Positions 58,291 to 64,000 of a stretch of DNA of 64,000 nucleotides are shown here, in pieces (the stretch's first letter is position 1; each line of letters begins with the position of its first letter). The translations under genes and the position numbers were made by a program. Source of the DNA: Ianthella basta (taxonomy: Eukaryota > Porifera > Demospongiae > Verongiida > Ianthellidae); NCBI GenBank assembly GCA_964019415.1, contig OZ025877.1:1327501-1391500 (forward strand). The letters are read 5' to 3'. The notes under the pieces are model-generated. The model saw nothing but the letters and a program-made list of their open reading frames with translations. It searched no databases and was not told the DNA's origin.

Positions 58291-59919
58291 TCAGTGCCTG
58301 TCACTATTGTGGGGGGGGAGGGAAGGCGGCCTTGAGGCAGCCCAGCAAGGGTTCAGCAACAAACCAGGGTCTAAGTTCATGGCATTTGGAGTGTTCTTAA
58401 TGTGTAGTGCTTCTTTGACTCTCCTTCTGTACCAGTCCACATCCCAGTCCACACACGCCGACTCATTCCATTGTATCTTGTGTCCTGTGTTCCACACATG
58501 TGTTGCAATGGCATTGTTCGGGTCAGCTTTCAATACGGCTTTCTTGTGCTCTTCAATACGGGTCTTCATCTGTCTTCCTGTCTCTCCAATGTATACTGAG
58601 CCACACTCACAGGGGACCCTATACACTACACACTTCTGTTCCTCCTGGGGGGTTGGGGCCTTGACATGAGTGAGGAAGCTTCTTAATGTCCGGGATGACC
58701 TGAAGGCTGTCTTGATGTTCAGGGAGCGGCAAACCAGACGAATCCTCTCACTCAGTCCTTTGACGTAGGGCAGCACCAGCATCTTCTGTGTCTCATCTTC
58801 TGTCTGCGTGGGAGGACGTCTGCGCCTTTTGTTGAGTACCCCAGCCGTGACGGCGTGTGGGTAGCCATTTGCCTGGAATACTCTGGACAGGTGGTTCAGT
58901 TCCTCTGCGAGACCATCTCCTGTGCAAAGCTGTTCTGCCCTTGACTTGAGGCATGATACCACACTTGTTTTCACTTGTGGGTGGTGGTGTGAACGGAAGT
59001 GAACATACCGGTCAGTATGAGTCTTCTTCCGGTACACAGAGGTGGAGAGGGAGTCTCCATTCCTCCTGACCAGCACATCAAGGAACGGCAGCTGGTTCTC
59101 CTCTTCAACCTCCATTGTGAACTGGATCTTCTCACAGAGATTGTTCAGATGATTCAGGAAGGCGACCAATTGGGTTCTGCCATGGGGCCATATGATGAAG
59201 GTGTCATCCACGTACCTGAGCCAGAGCTTTGGCTCTTTGTCCGCTGTTACCAATGCCGTTTGCTCGAAGTCTTCCATGAACAGCCCAGCGACAACTGGCG
59301 AAAGAGGTGATCCCATCGCTGTGCCTTCGGATTGTTCAAAGAACTGGTCGCCGTACATAAAGTACGTGGATTTAAGGCAGAGTTCCGTCAGGGAGCACAC
59401 CTGTTGTGGTGTCATGGTTGTTCTTCCACTGAGAGACTCATCATGTTCCAGCCTGTCCTTGATGATGACGAGTGCATCCTCCACTGGGACCTGGGTGAAG
59501 AGGCTTTTTACATCAAAACTGACCAGGCAATCCTTGCTGTCAATCTTCACGGATGAGATTCTTTCCACAAAGTGTGTTGAGTTCTTCACAAAGGAACTGG
59601 TACCTCCAGACAGTGGTGAGAGGACTCTCGCAAGCTCCTTGGCAAGGTCATACGTTGGGGAGCCAATGGTGCAGACAATGGGACGAAGTGGCACCTCAGC
59701 CTTATGGATCTTGGGCAGCCCATAAATCTGTGGTGCAGAGGACTGTCTTGGGGTGAGCTTCTTCCTCAGATATTCTGATAGGTTGCCCTCTCTCTCCACA
59801 CCCTTGATAGCATCAGTGACCCGTTTTTCCATTCTGGTAGTGGGGTTCTTGGGTAGCAACCGGTAGTTGTTCTCCGTCAGCAGGTCCTTTAGCTTGGATG
59901 TGTACTGGGTGGAGTCCAT
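58291..59919 (-). CDS. Penelope-like reverse transcriptase/GIY-YIG protein, left copy
   Basis: 542 residues from the first internal ATG, with the same protein as the plus-strand copy at 60178. The frame is open further upstream to the palindrome centre at 60042, including ILPADKGNATVV, a conserved Penelope-like motif, so the true N terminus is truncated. The mirror arrangement means two convergent-5' transcripts would be complementary over their whole length. Domains are given under the right copy. Confidence 0.9.
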   Translation of the reverse strand: MDSTQYTSKLKDLLTENNYRLLPKNPTTRMEKRVTDAIKGVEREGNLSEYLRKKLTPRQSSAPQIYGLPKIHKAEVPLRPIVCTIGSPTYDLAKELARVLSPLSGGTSSFVKNSTHFVERISSVKIDSKDCLVSFDVKSLFTQVPVEDALVIIKDRLEHDESLSGRTTMTPQQVCSLTELCLKSTYFMYGDQFFEQSEGTAMGSPLSPVVAGLFMEDFEQTALVTADKEPKLWLRYVDDTFIIWPHGRTQLVAFLNHLNNLCEKIQFTMEVEEENQLPFLDVLVRRNGDSLSTSVYRKKTHTDRYVHFRSHHHPQVKTSVVSCLKSRAEQLCTGDGLAEELNHLSRVFQANGYPHAVTAGVLNKRRRRPPTQTEDETQKMLVLPYVKGLSERIRLVCRSLNIKTAFRSSRTLRSFLTHVKAPTPQEEQKCVVYRVPCECGSVYIGETGRQMKTRIEEHKKAVLKADPNNAIATHVWNTGHKIQWNESACVDWDVDWYRRRVKEALHIKNTPNAMNLDPGLLLNPCWAASRPPSLPPHNSDRH

Positions 59920-60177
59920 AACTACTGTTGCGTTGCCCTTGTCAGCTGGCAGGATAGTGAGACCCTCACGCCTGCTGAGGTCTCTCAGATCCTTCAGGGC
60001 CTCTCGCTCAGTGCGGGTGAGTGTTGGCTTGGGTGGTTTTGCTGCCTCAGAGAAGCAAAACCACCCAAGCCAACACTCACCCGCACTGAGCGAGAGGCCC
60101 TGAAGGATCTGAGAGACCTCAGCAGGCGTGAGGGTCTCACTATCCTGCCAGCTGACAAGGGCAACGCAACAGTAGTT

Positions 60178-61806
60178 ATGGACTCCACCCAGTACACATC
60201 CAAGCTAAAGGACCTGCTGACGGAGAACAACTACCGGTTGCTACCCAAGAACCCCACTACCAGAATGGAAAAACGGGTCACTGATGCTATCAAGGGTGTG
60301 GAGAGAGAGGGCAACCTATCAGAATATCTGAGGAAGAAGCTCACCCCAAGACAGTCCTCTGCACCACAGATTTATGGGCTGCCCAAGATCCATAAGGCTG
60401 AGGTGCCACTTCGTCCCATTGTCTGCACCATTGGCTCCCCAACGTATGACCTTGCCAAGGAGCTTGCGAGAGTCCTCTCACCACTGTCTGGAGGTACCAG
60501 TTCCTTTGTGAAGAACTCAACACACTTTGTGGAAAGAATCTCATCCGTGAAGATTGACAGCAAGGATTGCCTGGTCAGTTTTGATGTAAAAAGCCTCTTC
60601 ACCCAGGTCCCAGTGGAGGATGCACTCGTCATCATCAAGGACAGGCTGGAACATGATGAGTCTCTCAGTGGAAGAACAACCATGACACCACAACAGGTGT
60701 GCTCCCTGACGGAACTCTGCCTTAAATCCACGTACTTTATGTACGGCGACCAGTTCTTTGAACAATCCGAAGGCACAGCGATGGGATCACCTCTTTCGCC
60801 AGTTGTCGCTGGGCTGTTCATGGAAGACTTCGAGCAAACGGCATTGGTAACAGCGGACAAAGAGCCAAAGCTCTGGCTCAGGTACGTGGATGACACCTTC
60901 ATCATATGGCCCCATGGCAGAACCCAATTGGTCGCCTTCCTGAATCATCTGAACAATCTCTGTGAGAAGATCCAGTTCACAATGGAGGTTGAAGAGGAGA
61001 ACCAGCTGCCGTTCCTTGATGTGCTGGTCAGGAGGAATGGAGACTCCCTCTCCACCTCTGTGTACCGGAAGAAGACTCATACTGACCGGTATGTTCACTT
61101 CCGTTCACACCACCACCCACAAGTGAAAACAAGTGTGGTATCATGCCTCAAGTCAAGGGCAGAACAGCTTTGCACAGGAGATGGTCTCGCAGAGGAACTG
61201 AACCACCTGTCCAGAGTATTCCAGGCAAATGGCTACCCACACGCCGTCACGGCTGGGGTACTCAACAAAAGGCGCAGACGTCCTCCCACGCAGACAGAAG
61301 ATGAGACACAGAAGATGCTGGTGCTGCCCTACGTCAAAGGACTGAGTGAGAGGATTCGTCTGGTTTGCCGCTCCCTGAACATCAAGACAGCCTTCAGGTC
61401 ATCCCGGACATTAAGAAGCTTCCTCACTCATGTCAAGGCCCCAACCCCCCAGGAGGAACAGAAGTGTGTAGTGTATAGGGTCCCCTGTGAGTGTGGCTCA
61501 GTATACATTGGAGAGACAGGAAGACAGATGAAGACCCGTATTGAAGAGCACAAGAAAGCCGTATTGAAAGCTGACCCGAACAATGCCATTGCAACACATG
61601 TGTGGAACACAGGACACAAGATACAATGGAATGAGTCGGCGTGTGTGGACTGGGATGTGGACTGGTACAGAAGGAGAGTCAAAGAAGCACTACACATTAA
61701 GAACACTCCAAATGCCATGAACTTAGACCCTGGTTTGTTGCTGAACCCTTGCTGGGCTGCCTCAAGGCCGCCTTCCCTCCCCCCCCACAATAGTGACAGG
61801 CACTGA
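60178..61806 (+). CDS. Penelope-like reverse transcriptase/GIY-YIG protein, right copy
   Basis: Reverse transcriptase motifs in order: PQIYGLPKIHK, SFDVKSLFTQVP (motif A), GTAMGSPLSPVVAGLFMEDF (motif B), LRYVDDTFII with catalytic YVDD at residues 236-239 (motif C), QLPFLDVLV, and YRKKTHTDRYVHF. From residue ~432 a GIY-YIG endonuclease follows: VVYRVPCECGSVYIGETGR, then TRIEEHKKAV, THVWNTGHKI and a late glutamate in VKEALHI. This RT plus C-terminal GIY-YIG order defines Penelope-like elements (family knowledge). The telomerase-like RT copies RNA at a nick made by the nuclease. The frame is open upstream from 60178 to the palindrome spacer, so the ATG at 60178 is internal and the N terminus is lost. 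No internal damage is seen. Confidence 0.92.
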   Translation: MDSTQYTSKLKDLLTENNYRLLPKNPTTRMEKRVTDAIKGVEREGNLSEYLRKKLTPRQSSAPQIYGLPKIHKAEVPLRPIVCTIGSPTYDLAKELARVLSPLSGGTSSFVKNSTHFVERISSVKIDSKDCLVSFDVKSLFTQVPVEDALVIIKDRLEHDESLSGRTTMTPQQVCSLTELCLKSTYFMYGDQFFEQSEGTAMGSPLSPVVAGLFMEDFEQTALVTADKEPKLWLRYVDDTFIIWPHGRTQLVAFLNHLNNLCEKIQFTMEVEEENQLPFLDVLVRRNGDSLSTSVYRKKTHTDRYVHFRSHHHPQVKTSVVSCLKSRAEQLCTGDGLAEELNHLSRVFQANGYPHAVTAGVLNKRRRRPPTQTEDETQKMLVLPYVKGLSERIRLVCRSLNIKTAFRSSRTLRSFLTHVKAPTPQEEQKCVVYRVPCECGSVYIGETGRQMKTRIEEHKKAVLKADPNNAIATHVWNTGHKIQWNESACVDWDVDWYRRRVKEALHIKNTPNAMNLDPGLLLNPCWAASRPPSLPPHNSDRH

Positions 61807-61962
61807 TGACGTCTTGACTACAATTTCAATTTATTGACATTAAATTCATTTATTAATTTAATTCATACACATCAGGTCCTGTCACTTGTGCACTTGCCAT
61901 CCCCTATTTATTCTGCTGCTGCCTTTTATCTTGCATGTTCTGTTTTTTGTACTCTTGTGCAA

Positions 61963-61990
61963 CTGAAGAAGGCCCTTTTGGGGCCGAAAC
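61963..61990 (+). other. Conserved 3' hairpin of the PLE (mirrored at 58107-58134)
   Basis: CTGAAGA, hairpin GGCCC-TTTTG-GGGCC, then GAAAC. This resembles the CUGANGA/stem II/GAAA core of hammerhead ribozymes, which Penelope-like elements are known to encode. I could not find a matching stem III and cleavage triplet, so it is only a candidate or a degenerate form. Confidence 0.4.
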
Positions 61991-62242
61991 GTTTTGCCTT
62001 TTGGTAAAAAAAGTGTACCACGTGTTTAACGCTCAAGTAATCCCCCCTTTATCAATGTCCAGACGTGGTAATGAATCTCTATTCTATCATGATTGGGTAA
62101 ACAGAGATTAATCACTGGAAATTTTACACCAACCAGCCTTCTACACCAATGGTGTCTCAGGATGCTGGGGGGCATCACGCCCTATTGATGGCAACCAGTG
62201 ATCACAGCCTTTCCCCGCTAGTCATCCTACAAAGATGGTAGA

Positions 62243-62287
62243 GCCACAGACAGCTGTTTCGCCCTAGTTGGGGCTCATCAGTGTGGC
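62243..62287 (-). ncRNA. Type-I hammerhead ribozyme, copy 1
   Basis: Minus strand, 45 nt. Stem I is GCCACA paired with UGUGGC (6 bp). The core box is CUGAUGA. Stem II is GCCC/GGGC with loop CAACUA. Then come GAAA and the stem III palindrome ACAGCUGU, and cleavage is expected after GUC (C just before UGUGGC). Every conserved core position is present. Stem III has no room for a loop, so cleavage is expected in a dimer, the minimal form reported for Penelope-like elements and metazoan retrozymes. Confidence 0.9.
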
Positions 62288-62610
62288 GTACTGATGGATG
62301 GTAAGATGACCAGCTACTCTTGTGTCTACCACTAGTGAAACACTTGTGGTTTCAACAGGAGCGAATACTAATGGGGGAAGGCTGCAAGTCATTTACGTAA
62401 GCGTGACTTGGCGCAGGGTTATTCAGAGGACAGTTTGTAGCAGTTGAACCACTGCTGAGGATTGGTTGACAGAGATTAATCACTGGAAATTTTACACCAA
62501 CCAGCCTTCTACACCAATGGTGTCTCAGGAAGCTGGGGGGCATCATGCCCTATTAATGGCAACCAGTGATCACAGCCTTCCCCCGCTAGTCATCCTACAA
62601 AGATGGTAGA

Positions 62611-62655
62611 GCCACAGACAGCTGTTTCGCCCTAGTTGGGGCTCATCAGTGTGGC
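62611..62655 (-). ncRNA. Type-I hammerhead ribozyme, copy 2
   Basis: Identical 45-nt sequence to copy 1, one unit away. A minus-strand transcript across both would be cut into a 368-nt unit-length RNA with ends suited to circularisation. Confidence 0.9.
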
Positions 62656-62682
62656 GTACTGATGGATGGATGGTAAGATGTT

Positions 62683-62976
62683 GTCCATTGTACATTTTAA
62701 TTTATTTATTTAAAACTTATCTTGCATTCACCATTGTTACCCAATACAGTACAATACATGGGTAACAATGGTGGATGGATGAGCTTTAAATAAATAATGT
62801 ACAATACATAGGTAACAGTGGTGAATGGATAAGTTGTAAATAAATGAATAAATGATGTACAATACATGGGTAACAATGGTGAATGCAAGATAAGTTTTAA
62901 ATAAATAAATTAAAATGTACAATGGATAGGTAACAATAGCAAATGGATAAGTTTTAAATAAATAAAGGAATTATTA
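62683..62976 (-). repeat. 3'-terminal tandem repeat of a LINE
   Basis: About five units of 50-60 bp (ACAATACATGGGTAACAATG, GTGAATGGAT, TTTAAATAAATAAAT on plus). It follows the stop codon of the minus-strand LINE frame, so it is probably the element's repetitive 3' UTR. Confidence 0.7.
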
Positions 62977-62977
62977 A

Positions 62978-63582
62978 TTAGTTTGGTGATGGTGAGGTCT
63001 GGGTCAGATTGTATAGAGCTGTTCTGAACAACTTTCTATCCTTAATAACTTTGATAGCTTGTAGCAAGGTGTTAAAGTGATATGCCCTTTGGTATTCAAA
63101 TGTCGAGCGATAGGCATTAGTTTGAGGACGCTTTATATGCAGGTTGTTCTTTCTGCACGTTGAGAGATAGTTAGCATTTTGGGCTGCGTTGGTGCTGAAC
63201 TTGGCAGTCAAGAATGCCGGTGCTCTGTTGGTCAAGCAGCAGTGTACCTAACTTAACATAGCTAGGTGCCTTCGATGATGTAAGGTGGTCCACCCTAGCA
63301 TTTGCCGAAGTGGGTGGCTTCTTGTTCTGGGTGGTTTCTGAAGGATCACCCGCATGGCATAGTTCTGGATTCTCTCAACCCTGTCACTGAGAGTGGTGCC
63401 ACAGGGGTGCCAGATGACAGAGCAATAATCAAGATGTGGGAGTACAAACAACTGGTAAAGCAGCTTTCTTATGGAACAAGGTAGGTAGTGACTTGCTCTT
63501 CTAATGAGAGCTAGCTTAGACAGGCATTTCTGTTGAACACTATCTATGTGCTGCTGCCAGTTTAATTCTGTATATATGTGTG
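62978..63582 (-). pseudogene. Non-LTR retrotransposon RT C-terminus, one in-frame stop
   Basis: The minus-strand frame reads ELNWQQHIDSVQQKCLSKLA from about 63575, then VLPHLDYCSVIWHPCG and VERIQNYAMRVIL, the thumb/C-terminal region of CR1/Jockey-type LINE reverse transcriptases. The frame meets TAG at 63248-63250, but the same frame continues with CCLTNRAPAFL, TNAYRSTFEYQRAYHFN and FRTALYNL to a natural stop at 62978. A single nonsense change and 5' truncation make this a dead copy. The exact clade cannot be fixed by eye. Confidence 0.78.
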
Positions 63583-63692
63583 TATTCGTCTCATTTCTCC
63601 TTTACTATCACAACACCATTTAAACAAGCTGAAACTGACAAATGCAGTACTATATCTTGTGAAGTAAGAAGAGAAACAGAAACTGCAAACAT
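63583..63692. other. Spacer
   Basis: Short AT-rich spacer between the LINE and the receptor fragment, nothing recognised. Confidence 0.4.
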
Positions 63693-63918
63693 TTATATGC
63701 AGCGTATAACAAAGAGGTCCTCTTGATTTATAACGTCACAAACTGGCTCCAGTGTTTGATGTGTTTCAGAGTGCATACAAACCAAAACTTCGGTTCTTTG
63801 CCGCATTTCCTCTCCTCTATTGATTTGTGATCTGGATGCTGTTTTCTACTCTTTCCGCTGTACTAACTAATGCTGTTTTCTATTCTATCTGTCAAACTGC
63901 CTAATGAAAGACAATTAA
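63693..63918 (+). pseudogene. Chimeric receptor core fragment
   Basis: Matches the conserved core from ATGCAGCGTATAACAAAGAG through TM5, with TGA replacing codons in S-S-P-L (CTCTTGATTTA) and in L-Y-R (CTATTGATTTG) and a small deletion (AACGTCACAAAC). After a C/A-like stretch (TTTCCGCTGTACTAACTA) it switches at ATGCTGTTTTCTA to a B-like stretch (TCTGTCAAACTGCCTAATGA). That motif is present twice, so two paralogues are joined at matching sequence. Both ends are truncated. Confidence 0.8.
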
Positions 63919-63964
63919 CCGTGGCCGTCAAAGGGGCAACGCAGCTTCCGTCTTGGGGACTAGC

Positions 63965-63995
63965 TCCCTAAGCATTGATTGATTGATTGATTTAA
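63965..63995. repeat. (ATTG)n microsatellite at window edge
   Basis: ATTGATTGATTGATTGATTT, about four units. Confidence 0.85.
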
Positions 63996-64000
63996 TTGAG

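Larger units (their letters stand above)
58041..62087. mobile_element. Head-to-head inverted Penelope-like retroelement
   Basis: Two arms, 58041-60042 and 60055-62056, are reverse complements of each other at every position I checked (axis 60048.5), separated by a 12-bp spacer. Each arm is 2002 bp and carries the same 542-codon frame. The 5' ends meet in the middle, so both copies are 5'-truncated, and the shared 3' ends point outward. The right copy has 31 bp of extra 3' sequence (62057-62087). CATGATTGGGTA flanks the whole at 58029-58040 and 62088-62099, a 12-bp target duplication. A 5'-truncated copy plus an inverted partial copy is a known Penelope-like element outcome. Near-total symmetry means very recent insertion, or an assembly artefact that the target duplication argues against. 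Confidence 0.92.
62100..62682 (-). mobile_element. Tandem retrozyme-like repeat, 1.6 units of 368 bp
   Basis: ACAGAGATTAATCACTGGAA starts both unit 1 (about 62102) and unit 2 (about 62470). Hammerhead to hammerhead distance is exactly 368 bp (62243 and 62611). Units differ by only a few bases over the shared ~210 bp. No protein is encoded. Short tandem repeats of a few hundred bp, each with a type-I hammerhead, match metazoan retrozymes (family knowledge), non-autonomous elements that spread through ribozyme-processed circular RNA. The Penelope-like element inserted at its left edge, and a LINE 3' end abuts its right edge at 62682. Confidence 0.8.

Noticed and set aside
58307-61790. Frames antisense to the PLE protein (for example 177 and 120 codons, present in both arms)
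   Set aside because: Shadows of the reverse transcriptase frame, duplicated only because the arms are identical.

Overview
The window is animal genomic DNA with no bacterial features. The long membrane genes are intronless, the intergenic DNA is rich in (TG)n microsatellites and minisatellites, and there are Penelope-like, non-LTR and hAT elements, tRNA-derived repeats and hammerhead-ribozyme repeats. The membrane proteins match a C-terminal multi-pass domain that, to my knowledge, is common in sponges, placozoans, cnidarians and choanoflagellates. An early-branching metazoan, most likely a sponge, is my inference; the species cannot be read from the sequence.

Layout. 1-2500: microsatellites and a GC-rich region triplicated in tandem. 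2511-14000: an 11.5-kb satellite built from a 10-bp unit. 14698-15543: a 33-bp minisatellite that runs into a 200-N assembly gap. 17-56 kb: a head-to-tail array, all on the plus strand, of intronless ~500-residue multi-pass membrane protein genes. Five are intact (starts 20485, 25847, 32831, 38079, 43191, plus 46168, making six) and three are broken (17228, 49938, 54053). Tail or head fragments lie at 23.7, 34.7, 36.4, 39.9, 41.5, 51.8, 55.9 and 63.7 kb. Interleaved are one nearly complete double-GNAT acetyltransferase gene (29683) and three 5'-truncated copies (24.3, 42.7, 52.3 kb). These travel with an AT-rich minisatellite and receptor-tail relics as a duplicated cassette.

56-64 kb is transposon-rich. 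It holds a deleted hAT element with a 9-bp target duplication that still carries a zf-TTF exon. Next is a perfect 2 x 2002-bp head-to-head inverted Penelope-like element with two intact reverse transcriptase/GIY-YIG frames and a 12-bp target duplication. It is followed by a tandem retrozyme-like repeat (period 368 bp) with two perfect type-I hammerhead ribozymes on the minus strand, then a decayed LINE 3' end and a chimeric receptor fragment.

The membrane proteins fall into three subtypes: A (17228, 20485, 43191), B (25847, 46168, 49938, 54053) and C (32831, 38079). Each has a signal peptide, a short variable cysteine-containing ectodomain, about eight hydrophobic segments, and a tail with a cysteine cluster and acidic end. 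The core is nearly identical between copies while the ectodomains differ. The array evolves by tandem duplication, deletion and probably gene conversion. A role in sensing or recognition is a hypothesis; nothing in the sequence names a ligand.
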